NCBI GenBank assembly: GCA_034423575.1
Contig: DAOUIF010000084.1
Location: forward strand, 1 to 64,000
Length of the DNA: 64,000 nt
Direction: 5' to 3'
Source: Bin87 sp034423575
GTDB taxonomy: Bacteria; Chloroflexota; Dehalococcoidia; Lucifugimonadales; UBA3495
The notes beneath the pieces are model-generated. The model was not told the DNA's origin. It searched no databases and worked only from the letters and a program-made list of their open reading frames with translations. This document shows, piece by piece, positions 8,075-16,544 of the stretch. Within the stretch, counting starts at the first letter, position 1, and every line of letters begins with the position of its first letter. A program made the translations under genes and the position numbers.

Positions 8075-8271
8075 GGATGGACTTGCCATCGGCACGGCGC
8101 GGGTGGATAATGTGAGCACGAATTTCCGGTGACAGTGGTACGTCAAGGGGGGGCCTCTACGCCCCGGACGAGCCAAGAGGTTCGATAAAGCCTTCCGCTC
8201 AGTTGCCTCGTTATTTTGGCAGGGAAACCTCCCACCGGAAAGTTCGCATCACGGTACTCTTAGGGGTACCA
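8075..8271. repeat. long direct repeat, left copy
   Basis: This is a roughly 200-bp non-coding repeat with a second copy, in the same orientation, at 18,181-18,381. Positions 8221-8271 are identical to 18,331-18,381 (51 bp). 8099-8124 equals 18,205-18,230, and the CCTCTACGCCCCGGAC block is also shared. The spacing between copies is constant to within 4 bases. The identical core ends in a hairpin, GGTACTC-TTAG-GGGTACC. A short third copy of the core is at 17,625-17,660. The nature is unknown: recombination site, mobile-element end, or structured RNA. Confidence 0.75.
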
Positions 8272-8360
8272 GAACAGTTGTTGTATCACCGGATTGCTCA
8301 TCAATAGAGCATCCTTAAGATCCAGCGGTCACGAGACGCTAGGCCACCACAGAAAGTGAG

Positions 8361-8383
8361 AAGGAGTCGGCTAGCGACTCCTT
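8361..8383. other. perfect 9-bp hairpin in a gene-free stretch
   Basis: AAGGAGTCG, loop GCTAG, then CGACTCCTT forms a perfect stem. It lies about 260 bp downstream of the receiver-effector gene (which reads leftwards) and lacks a clear T-run on either side. It could be a weak terminator or an RNA element. The rest of 8272-8639 shows no gene I can support. Confidence 0.45.
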
Positions 8384-8639
8384 CCCCTACCGCTCGTATT
8401 TGCGGTAATTTTTCGTTTCAGGCTCCCGCTGTCGTACCGTCCCCTCGATGCCGACATCTTTCGTTGCACTTCTTGTAGGTCAAGACAAGCGCGGTTACCG
8501 GGGTAGGTGCAAACTCGCTTTGCGTATATTGCCGTTTCGACAGGTCTTTCTTCTGCGAGCAGATACACAGCGGCGACCTTTGATTCCCTGAAAGGCTGCT
8601 ACTCAGCACTGCAGGCTAAACAAGGACGGTCGCCTGTAT

Positions 8640-9851
8640 TCAAGACAAACTCTGACTACCGAATTGCTGGTTCAATCTGAACATCACGGAATCCACATCC
8701 AGGTCCGGTGTTCCCAACCTACCGAAATACCGGGCGAAGCGTGCCAGGAATGCTTCGGCGAAGGGACTATCGAGGGACGCTCTCCGCTCCAGACCGCTCG
8801 CTTTACCACGTGGCAGGGTTGCCAACTGCTGGAAATCCGCCACCAAATCGGGCAGGGTGAGAGCTCCTGGGAGGAAGTAAAACCTCTCAGCTTGGCCGTC
8901 CTGTCGGTTGTTTCCCAGCAGGGACTCAAGCCTCCGCTTCACATTGTTGGATGGCTCCGGGAGCGTTTCCTTCCAGCCCGTAAATTCCGGTTGCTCCGTA
9001 AGATTAAGGCAGCGAGCGAAGAGCATGAAGTCCGCCTTCTCTCTACCAGAGACCATATCACATGACGGGGTAATCAGAATCCAATATCCGGCCTCTCCGT
9101 CGATGGAGCCGTGATACAGGTCGCCCGCAAGGGGTGTTGGCTCCACCGGTGGCAGCAGGTAGTACAGCATCGGATGAACCCTTTCATCCGATGTGAATGC
9201 AACCGTGGTATCACCCATGTCCTGCACCAACTGTTGAATGCCCGGCCCGGATAATGAGATTGCCAAACGCTTCGCCAACAGGTAGGCCAATTCCCTGCGG
9301 TCTGCGCCCCCGGCAAAACTGTTCCAATTCTCCGCAACGAAGCCCCACATATAATCACGTTGCACCGCTTCCAAATGATGGACCAATGCACGATTGGTCT
9401 GTGGCAACGCGGTATCGAAGATTTCCCTGATGGTTAGCAGCAGTTTCGGCAGACCTTCCGTCTTTTCCACTATCCGCACTACCGGCGATTCCATTGCTCG
9501 AACCTTGTAATCAAGGCCCGTATAGAACACCACGGGCACGAATCGCCTCGCACGAACGGCAGCTATAATTCTGATACCCTCTTCTTCCACCAGGCTCTCT
9601 GCGTCTTCTGTGTTCCCGTCATCCGGGTGTCCTTGGTCGTGGGAACCCTTCCTGACGTCCAGTATCAGAAGGTCTATGCGTCGGGTTTCCAGTTCACTCA
9701 GGGCGCTGTTGAAATCGCTGATGGCCTGCACCCGGAGGACATGATCCGAACCGCCGACAAGTTCCCCGTCAAGATATTCCTCGACCTGACGGCACAGGTC
9801 GGGGTCATCATCAACGAACAACGCCTGCCACTCAGTTCCCGCCATAATCAC
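8640..9851 (-). CDS. receiver-domain protein with unknown C-terminal effector-type domain
   Basis: This 403-aa protein is paired with the upstream kinase: its start codon overlaps the kinase stop (ATGA). Residues 8-145 are a receiver domain with D14-D16, phosphoacceptor D65 in LLILDVRKG, T111 and K130. Residues about 65-85 carry an unusually acidic insertion. There is no recognisable DNA-binding domain. The remaining 250 residues contain a stretch GYWILITPSCDMV...KADFMLFARC, which looks like a conserved core around a Ser-Cys-Asp motif. This is the architecture of receiver-effector proteins in defensive two-component systems such as Detocs, where the phosphorylated receiver switches on a toxic C-terminal domain. 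I cannot assign the chemistry of the C-terminal domain. Confidence 0.8.
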   Translation of the reverse strand: MIMAGTEWQALFVDDDPDLCRQVEEYLDGELVGGSDHVLRVQAISDFNSALSELETRRIDLLILDVRKGSHDQGHPDDGNTEDAESLVEEEGIRIIAAVRARRFVPVVFYTGLDYKVRAMESPVVRIVEKTEGLPKLLLTIREIFDTALPQTNRALVHHLEAVQRDYMWGFVAENWNSFAGGADRRELAYLLAKRLAISLSGPGIQQLVQDMGDTTVAFTSDERVHPMLYYLLPPVEPTPLAGDLYHGSIDGEAGYWILITPSCDMVSGREKADFMLFARCLNLTEQPEFTGWKETLPEPSNNVKRRLESLLGNNRQDGQAERFYFLPGALTLPDLVADFQQLATLPRGKASGLERRASLDSPFAEAFLARFARYFGRLGTPDLDVDSVMFRLNQQFGSQSLS

Positions 9852-12046
9852 ACCCGGCGACGCAGGACAATTCGGAACGTCGCTCCGGCAAGGGGACCAT
9901 TTTCCAGCAATTCGAGGTCCCCTGCGTAGTAGTCATTCACTATCTCCCCGGCGATTGTCAATCCAAGTCCCACTCCGTTCGGTTTGGTGGAGAAATACGG
10001 GTCGAAAATTCGATCCCTGAAATCGGGACTCACACCGGGCCCGCTGTCTGAGAATACGACCTCCACTTCATCCGGCTCTCTTCGCCGCACGTGAACGGAG
10101 ATTTGCCGGGTGTCCTGGGGCACATGACGCAACCAGTGCAGACTGTTTTGTAGGAGATTGATGACAACCTGCTGAATCTCTGCCTGGTCCACCGTGACCT
10201 GGGTCTTGGTATCCGGCAGGCTTATCTCCACTCCGACTTCCGCAATCTCGGTGTCGAGAACTGAAAAGGCATGCGCTATCACTTCCTCTAAAGAGACCAA
10301 TCCCGGTCTCCCCCGCTTCCTTCCGCCAAATGGCTCGATTTTTCTGAAGATGGTTGCCAGTGCGTCGGACTGGGTCACGATACCTCTGAATCTGTCCCCA
10401 AGTTTCACGATGGCGGCCATACTACCCTGACCCGACCGGTCCACGTCCCTTAGCCCTAGGACGGCCTCATTGTTTATTTTTGCCAGAGGCGCTCTGCCGT
10501 CATGCAGAACAACATCTATCAGCTGTCCGAGAGCAGCCAGACGGTGGTAGCGGGAAAGAACTTCCTGAATTCCCTGGGCGCGGGTTTCCAGTTCCCTTTC
10601 CGCATTCCCAACCAATTGCCTTAGATGATGGTCATCCGGGTGTTGGCGTTGCACATAATCGCGGACAGTCGCAAGGTCGAGGTCGGCAAAGAGGCCCCCG
10701 GCTTGCCGCCGCCGGGGTTGGGGAGTTGGATGACGGAGCTTGTACCTCCGAACCTCAAGTTCATGGAGGGTCATCTTGACCAACTCTCTGAGGCCGTCCA
10801 GAGGGGGGCCCTCGATGAGACCCTCCCGATTGCTCTGGTCCCTGAGATTCGGGTTTCCCTCGGATGAGATTAACACGTAGCCCAAGACCTGGTTGTTTGA
10901 CAGTCGAAGTGTGGGGTTCTGCACACGACGCATATCCAGCCGCAACCAGTCATCGTCCGGTTCGCCGTAGGGCAGCACTCTGAACCCGTCCCGATAGATA
11001 CTGATGCCGGCGCCATTGTCCAACATCCCCCTGACCTGGGAAACCGATTGGAACGAATGACGCTCCACCAGTTCGGCCATGGAAGTTGGGTCCCGGTCCC
11101 AAACCCGCAGTTCGACTCCTATGGGACCACATTCCGCCTCATGGCTTTTGGGGTTGAATTCGCCCTGAATTGACTCCTCGCTGCCTCCATCCCGCAGACC
11201 GATGTCAAAGTCATAGCGACCGTCCGCATTTATCGTGCCCTTCAATACGTAATGAGGACTACGGAGTAGTTCAGGAGGTTCGACGATACCGGACTGCTGT
11301 TCGAACGGCGGAGGAAGGTCAAGACACAGCTCGAATTGGTCATTCCTTGCTGACAGCTCGGCTCCAAAGAAGGGCGATACCAGGCGCGACAATCTGGTCC
11401 GCAGATCCTCAAATTCAGACCCGCTCCAGTTGCTCCGCAACTGCTCCATTCGGAGGATTGTGCCGTGGGTCAGATCGTCCGGATTCGGCTCTCCACCGGA
11501 GTCCCACAGTCGTTCGACGATACCACCCGGTGCGAGTTCCGTGGGGTCTTCCTCCTCCCACAGAACCTCAATCTCGTCCAGGTATTTCCCCTCGTTGTCA
11601 AATTGCGCCCAGTCGAAATAGACTCGGGTTTCCTGCTCTGACTCCGCCCGACGGGTCACCACTTCAAGGAAGTTGGCCAAGCGTGAGGTGGCGAATCGCC
11701 CAATCCCTTTTTCTCCCAGAACGCGACGGCCCAATCGTTGGCTTCTCCGCTCCCGTTTCCTGGAGAGGGTGGCCGGCTCCATCCAGGTTGTCTGGATGGT
11801 TTCCAGCGACATTCCATGACCGTTGTCAATGACCTCGACCTTCCCTTTCCCGATTTCGAGAGGCCCGTGAAATCTCACCAGTACCCTGGTGGCGTCGGCA
11901 TCGTAGCAGTTCTTGACGAGCTCCATCAGCGCGACGGCTTCGCTGCTGATCAGTTCGTCGCCAAGAGTGCGAAGAATGCGGGCCCTCGGGCGAAGCGTGC
12001 TGGTCCCCGATGTGGAATTCGCTGTATCTGTCATCTCAATGCCCAT
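9848..12046 (-). CDS. histidine kinase with two GHKL ATPase modules
   Basis: This is a 732-aa cytoplasmic protein with no membrane segment. Residues 20-240 are an Hsp90/MORC-like GHKL ATPase: N46 and D49 in VKNCYDAD, DNGHGM at 74-79, GEKGIGRFA at 111-119. After a long middle region a classical sensor kinase follows: a dimerisation helix with phosphoacceptor H515 in VVLHDGRAPL, then a second GHKL domain with N630/N634, DSGPG at 667-671, FDPYFSTKPNG and GVGLGL at 691-696. It is co-translated with the receiver-effector protein (4-bp overlap), its obvious phosphotransfer partner. An N-terminal ATPase used as sensor instead of a membrane or PAS domain is unusual. GHKL ATPases of this type recur in restriction and conflict loci, which fits the methyltransferase next door. 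Confidence 0.87.
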   Translation of the reverse strand: MGIEMTDTANSTSGTSTLRPRARILRTLGDELISSEAVALMELVKNCYDADATRVLVRFHGPLEIGKGKVEVIDNGHGMSLETIQTTWMEPATLSRKRERRSQRLGRRVLGEKGIGRFATSRLANFLEVVTRRAESEQETRVYFDWAQFDNEGKYLDEIEVLWEEEDPTELAPGGIVERLWDSGGEPNPDDLTHGTILRMEQLRSNWSGSEFEDLRTRLSRLVSPFFGAELSARNDQFELCLDLPPPFEQQSGIVEPPELLRSPHYVLKGTINADGRYDFDIGLRDGGSEESIQGEFNPKSHEAECGPIGVELRVWDRDPTSMAELVERHSFQSVSQVRGMLDNGAGISIYRDGFRVLPYGEPDDDWLRLDMRRVQNPTLRLSNNQVLGYVLISSEGNPNLRDQSNREGLIEGPPLDGLRELVKMTLHELEVRRYKLRHPTPQPRRRQAGGLFADLDLATVRDYVQRQHPDDHHLRQLVGNAERELETRAQGIQEVLSRYHRLAALGQLIDVVLHDGRAPLAKINNEAVLGLRDVDRSGQGSMAAIVKLGDRFRGIVTQSDALATIFRKIEPFGGRKRGRPGLVSLEEVIAHAFSVLDTEIAEVGVEISLPDTKTQVTVDQAEIQQVVINLLQNSLHWLRHVPQDTRQISVHVRRREPDEVEVVFSDSGPGVSPDFRDRIFDPYFSTKPNGVGLGLTIAGEIVNDYYAGDLELLENGPLAGATFRIVLRRRV

Positions 12047-12212
12047 CCTTGGGGCAAGGCCATTCGTCCATGACCCTGGAGTCTCTACTCCATACGTAAT
12101 ATACCCTCACCAGTCTATCCCTGCGGACTGGAGCCCAACTCTTCAGGGAAGCCCTGCTGATTCGAGCGTCAAATCATTGCCCTGGACTGACCGCGAAGCG
12201 GTGGGGACCCCG

Positions 12213-12509
12213 TCAGGGATCGTGGTTTTTGGCTTGAGCCGCAAGGCATACCGAACACATCTGGATTGGCGTGAGCAGCCCGGGAGTCTGCTCCTCAGCA
12301 CCGAGGGCCGTGACCAAATTGGGACCGCCGTAATGCCCGCAGATGGAACGTGTTGTTCCGTGGTCAGGGTCCTTGATGTGGTAGAGCCAATCCTGCAGGT
12401 AGAGTATCACCCGCTCTTGGATGTATTCATCGGGCGTCTGACCGTCGCACTCCGCCATGAAGTCCAAGGCTTCGGCCAAGTGGTCCGGGACATTGATCTT
12501 CGCTTTCAT
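12213..12509 (-). CDS. small RHH-like protein with C-terminal zinc-binding motif
   Basis: This is a 98-aa protein. Residues 1-45 (KAKINVPDHLAEALDFMA...TPDEYIQERV) resemble a ribbon-helix-helix or CopG-type dimer: one beta strand followed by two helices. The C-terminal half has SICGHYGG and MCSVCLAA, a possible C-x-H...C-x2-C zinc site. The start at 12509 has a GGAGAG Shine-Dalgarno. It is 167 bp upstream of the dual-ATPase kinase on the same strand and could be a local regulator, or an antitoxin-like protein whose toxin is not evident. Confidence 0.6.
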   Translation of the reverse strand: MKAKINVPDHLAEALDFMAECDGQTPDEYIQERVILYLQDWLYHIKDPDHGTTRSICGHYGGPNLVTALGAEEQTPGLLTPIQMCSVCLAAQAKNHDP

Positions 12510-12954
12510 CGCGCTACTCTCCGTGACTTGATGCCGCTTGGGGTTGGGCGGGCAACCCTGCCATAACTACGAGGGTTCAGATTGATACTGCCCCGGTGGG
12601 ATACCCTTACGGGCCACCTGACCCGCTTGGAAATGATGATCGCTGCTTTCCACCAGCATACCATACGGCTCTGTGATACTTCATCGCCCTCAGGTCACTT
12701 CTTGCTGGGAGGTTGGAGAGCAACGGTCTGCATTCGGTAGCTCGCAGACGGATGCAACAGCATCGGGGCCGGTGAGGGGTGTTAGAATGTGCCCCTGAAT
12801 GGCTTTCAGAGTTTAATGGATGGGCGAGTTCAGCATCTCCGGTTCGGTGGACTTGCCGGGAGGCCTGCCCGGCCCTCTTGAGTGGATACCTCCATCCTCG
12901 CGGAGTCGCTGAGGGCAGCCGGACATTCTCTTCCGGCTGAGGATTTACTGAACG
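12510..12954. other. intergenic region between divergent RHH-like and methyltransferase genes
   Basis: This stretch of 445 bp between divergently transcribed genes must contain the methyltransferase promoter. The reading frames here (for example leftward across 12,607-13,011) have arginine- and proline-rich translations without Shine-Dalgarno sites and look like chance. I see no repeat or RNA gene. Confidence 0.5.
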
Positions 12955-14874
12955 ATGGATAATCCTTCCGAAACTGCCCAAAAACCTTCGTCCTACAGAC
13001 TGCCCACCCACCGGGGGGAACGGATAAAACTAGTCCCTCACCAGATGTCGCCGGACCCGAACGACGGGGATGCCGTACGCAGGTGGTTGGAAGAACGCCC
13101 ACGCCCTTGGGCGATAGACCTCTTCTGCGGCGCCGGCGGGTTGAGCCTGGGATTGGAGGAGGCGGGCTTCTCCGTCATCGCCGCGGCAGACTTCGACCCT
13201 GTTTCGACCGAAACCCATGCCGCTAATATTCAGAGTCTCACCTGGACGGGGGATCTTGCCGATCCCTCTGCCTTCATTCACCAATTGGACGAATGGGGCA
13301 TTGAAGACGTTGACCTCTTGGCGGGTGGTCCTCCCTGCCAGCCGTTCTCCAGGGCCGGCGTCTCCAAGATTGGGAACCTGGTTAGGACGGGCAACCGCAG
13401 GGTTCTCGATGACAGAGCCGACCTGTGGCGGAGTTTCTTTTCCGTTATTGACAGGTTGAATCCGAAGGCAATGCTATTTGAGAACGTTCCCGATTTCGCC
13501 CAAGCTCAGGGAGGGGCGTTGTTGGTTGCCCTGATGGATGAGCTGAAGAGCCGTGAGTATGAAGTGCACGTGAAGATGCTGCAGGCGTGGCAGTATCGTG
13601 TTCCTCAGCATCGCTCACGTCTCTTTGTGGTGGGGATTGCAGGAAACGGGAAATTCGAGTGGCCCAAACCTCGGGGGAGGCAACCGACGGTGGGGCAGGC
13701 CATCGGTGACCTACCAGTGGTTCCTGCGGATACCAGGGACGAAACCCAGGTGTATGAGAGTCCACCTTCCTCAGCACTGGCGAAGTCGCTCAGAAGGGGA
13801 TTGCGAGGCGAGGAATCCCGGCGGATTCGGGACCATGTAACTAGGGCGGTGCGGCCGGATGACGCGCTGATCTACTCGCAACTGAACCCCGGTGATACCT
13901 ACCTGGACGTACCCGAAGATTCCAGGAGATACCGATCCGATATTTTCAATGATAAGTATGTAAGGTTGTCCTTCGAAGGCCTGTCCAGGACCATTACCGC
14001 TCATATAGCCAAGGATGGTTACTGGTACATCCATCCGAGAGAGGACCGCACCCTCTCCATAAGGGAGGCGGCCAGAATTCAAACCTTTCCGGATGGATTC
14101 AGGTTTGCCGGACACCCGTCCAGCAGGTATCGGCAAATTGGCAACGCGGTTCCCCCGATGCTCGCTTCGGCCATAGCTTCGTCGGTGAAACAAGTCCTGG
14201 GCGACAGTCCAGTCCACTCGGTGGTCAGAGAGAGCAGGGCCGAATACAGGACTTCCTTTCGGGACAGCCTAATTCAATGGTTCAAGTGGAACAGGCGTGA
14301 CTTTCCCTGGAGGCGCTCTGACCTGAATCCCTGGCAGACCTTGTTGTTAGAAATGTGCCTCCACCGTACAAGGGCCGAGCAGGTGGCACAGGTGGCTGAC
14401 GAACTACTCAGCCTGGGCAGTACGCCTGATTCTTTTCTGAACAACCTGGAGGTCCTCGAACCTTCGGTGGCCTCCCTCGGACTCCACTGGCGGTCCGCGA
14501 ATCTTGGCGCTGCTGCCGAGTTCATCAGGGACAGTGCGGGCGGTCAGGTGCCTGACAACTGGCACGGAATGGTTGCCATCCCAGGCGTGGGTGATTACAT
14601 AGCCTCCGCTGTTCTCTGTTTCGCTTTTGGTCGTTCCAGCGTGATCATGGACACCAACACGATGAGGATTGCTCGCAGGGTGTCGGGCAAGGGTCCCAAG
14701 CAACCGAAGTGGGAACTCAGGCTTTCGCTATATGAAATGGCCGGAACCGAGGGAGCGGATGCGCGGTGGAACCAGGCTCTCTTGGATTTGGGAGCTCTGG
14801 TCTGCACGGCACGTGCGCCCAAGTGCGGGAGCTGCCCGGTCCGCGATAATTGCCACACAGGTCTTGACAGGTAA
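12955..14874 (+). CDS. DNA cytosine-5 methyltransferase fused to HhH-GPD/FeS mismatch DNA glycosylase
   Basis: A 639-aa fusion. Residues 50-415 are a complete C5 methyltransferase: FCGAGG at 57-62, the PPC nucleophile C128, ENV at 176-178, QHRSRLF near 218 and QIGNAVP at 394-400. Residues 430-639 are a MutY/EndoIII-family glycosylase: E466 in LLLEMCLHRTR, hairpin IPGVGDYIASAV at 542-553, catalytic D566, and a 4Fe-4S loop C617-x6-C624-x2-C627-x5-C633. The residue that is Lys in EndoIII and Ser in E. coli MutY is Y548 here, as in the archaeal thymine-DNA glycosylase Mig. The fused enzyme therefore probably removes thymine from T:G mismatches made when the 5-methylcytosines it creates deaminate, replacing a Vsr endonuclease. 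No partner restriction enzyme is certain. Confidence 0.93.
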   Translation: MDNPSETAQKPSSYRLPTHRGERIKLVPHQMSPDPNDGDAVRRWLEERPRPWAIDLFCGAGGLSLGLEEAGFSVIAAADFDPVSTETHAANIQSLTWTGDLADPSAFIHQLDEWGIEDVDLLAGGPPCQPFSRAGVSKIGNLVRTGNRRVLDDRADLWRSFFSVIDRLNPKAMLFENVPDFAQAQGGALLVALMDELKSREYEVHVKMLQAWQYRVPQHRSRLFVVGIAGNGKFEWPKPRGRQPTVGQAIGDLPVVPADTRDETQVYESPPSSALAKSLRRGLRGEESRRIRDHVTRAVRPDDALIYSQLNPGDTYLDVPEDSRRYRSDIFNDKYVRLSFEGLSRTITAHIAKDGYWYIHPREDRTLSIREAARIQTFPDGFRFAGHPSSRYRQIGNAVPPMLASAIASSVKQVLGDSPVHSVVRESRAEYRTSFRDSLIQWFKWNRRDFPWRRSDLNPWQTLLLEMCLHRTRAEQVAQVADELLSLGSTPDSFLNNLEVLEPSVASLGLHWRSANLGAAAEFIRDSAGGQVPDNWHGMVAIPGVGDYIASAVLCFAFGRSSVIMDTNTMRIARRVSGKGPKQPKWELRLSLYEMAGTEGADARWNQALLDLGALVCTARAPKCGSCPVRDNCHTGLDR

Positions 14875-14970
14875 AACCTTTTCGGTGAAGGCACTTGCTG
14901 GTTCATCCGAGTTTATAAATCGGCGGCCTCCCACGCTGCCCAGTTCGGACTTTACGGAGGATCACCGACA

Positions 14971-16395
14971 ATGAGAGCCTTTAACCGAATAACGCGCGCG
15001 ATTCCTACCTGGATTTGGCTAACGCTTTTAATAGCGCTCACCCTATTGGTCGGGGGTGTGGTCTCATATCGGTATTGGGTTGACCTGGGCGCTCCAGATG
15101 AGTCCGGCAGCACGACCATCCGAAATATCGTCTTGGTTCTAGCAGGGTTTATCGCTCTAGTCCTAGCTTTGTGGCGAGGAGCAATAGGTGAGCGGCAGGC
15201 GTCGGCGGCAGAGCGAACCGTTTTGGACGGACGCTACCAGCGTGGGATCGAGATGCTTGCCGGCGATAGCCTCTCTTCCCGTCTAGGTGGCATTTACTCG
15301 CTCCGGAACTTGGCCGAGAGCCAACCGGAACAGTACCACATCCAGATCATGCGGGTGTTCTGTGCCTTTGTTCGTCACCCCCCGCTGTACAACCCCGAGG
15401 AGGAAGAACGCGACTCCGGCAGAGCCGAGGCAGAAGCCAGCCCAAGAAGACACGTTCACGGTCGTCCCCGAGCGCGAGCGGACATTCAGGCCGTGATGGA
15501 CGCTATCGGCTTACGCTCTGAGGCTGGAATTGAGATCGAGAAGAGGGCCGGTTTCGTGATTGACCTTAACGGGGCGGACTTATCGTGGACCCACCTTGAG
15601 AAGGCCGACCTTTCCAATGCAGACCTCACGTTTGCAAATCTGTTTCGCGCCGTGTTCTACGAGTGGCGTCGTGGTTTCCCGCCTCCGCGCAGTTGGTTCT
15701 GCCTGAAACTGCGCGAGTTCAACCCAGGTAAGGAAAGGCCTCAGCCCGACAATTACTCGAACGAGAAGGGCTGGAGGCGGACATACACTGCCAAACTGTC
15801 AGGAGCAGACCTCTCCTACGCGAATCTGACCAGAGCCAGAATGGAGCACGTCAACCTATCGGAAGCGCAAATCAGGGAGGCAACGCTTTCCGGCGTCTGG
15901 CTTAGACACGCGAACCTGCGAGGGGCGAATTTGTTTGAGTCGAACTTGTCCCCCGCTGGTTCGATACCTATGGACTTGGGAGCAGATTTGACCGGAGCAG
16001 ACCTGACAGACGCAAGCTTGGCTGGCAGCAACTGCTCTATGGTCGAAATGGGAGCGGCGATTTTGCATGGGACCGGATTTGCCAGGGCAATACTCTGGGC
16101 CACAATGCTGAACAGTGCCGAATTTACAGACAAAGGTCGGCACGCGCCCGTTGGTCTTACTCAGGAACAACTAGACCAGGCCATCGTGGTTGCTGGAAAT
16201 TACCCCGACTTGGAGGGGGTCGTGGATGCTCGAACTGGCGAGCAGTTGGCCTGGCGGGAGACCTTTTCCCGCGAAGTGAAGCTCGGCCGGGCGGGTCACT
16301 CGGAGGAGGACGAGGATGAAGACAAGGGCGACGGAGATTGTGCAGATGATGTGGAGGATGGTGAAGACGAACATCCGGCAGATTCCCGGAATTAG
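14971..16395 (+). CDS. membrane-anchored pentapeptide-repeat protein
   Basis: This is a 474-aa protein. Two N-terminal membrane helices (about residues 13-36 and 48-68) are followed by a helical region (GRYQRGIEMLAGDSLSSRLGGIYSL) and pentapeptide repeats of the A(D/N)LxxAxL type in two blocks, about residues 195-225 and 273-390. These build a quadrilateral beta helix. The C-terminal 45 residues are very acidic (EEDEDEDKGDGD). This layout, with two membrane helices and then a beta helix, is a recurrent family of unknown role and is frequent in defence islands. The gene is 96 bp downstream of the methyltransferase-glycosylase on the same strand. A role as a membrane-acting effector is possible but unproven. 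Confidence 0.85.
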   Translation: MRAFNRITRAIPTWIWLTLLIALTLLVGGVVSYRYWVDLGAPDESGSTTIRNIVLVLAGFIALVLALWRGAIGERQASAAERTVLDGRYQRGIEMLAGDSLSSRLGGIYSLRNLAESQPEQYHIQIMRVFCAFVRHPPLYNPEEEERDSGRAEAEASPRRHVHGRPRARADIQAVMDAIGLRSEAGIEIEKRAGFVIDLNGADLSWTHLEKADLSNADLTFANLFRAVFYEWRRGFPPPRSWFCLKLREFNPGKERPQPDNYSNEKGWRRTYTAKLSGADLSYANLTRARMEHVNLSEAQIREATLSGVWLRHANLRGANLFESNLSPAGSIPMDLGADLTGADLTDASLAGSNCSMVEMGAAILHGTGFARAILWATMLNSAEFTDKGRHAPVGLTQEQLDQAIVVAGNYPDLEGVVDARTGEQLAWRETFSREVKLGRAGHSEEDEDEDKGDGDCADDVEDGEDEHPADSRN

Positions 16396-16544
16396 CTGAT
16401 AGAATGAAAACCGCCTGGTAGGTGGAGTAGTAGCTCCGCCTACTTGAGGGAGGCTCCCAACCATATTTCAGAGATGGTTCCGCTTACCGCCTCATCTGCC
16501 TCCCTATGATTCCCTCCCACTCAATGCAGCCATAGGTGAACGAA

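Noticed and set aside
12607..13102. Minus-strand frames of 134 and 90 codons near the methyltransferase start
   Set aside because: Arg/Pro/Ser-rich translations typical of chance frames; they overlap the well-supported methyltransferase gene.
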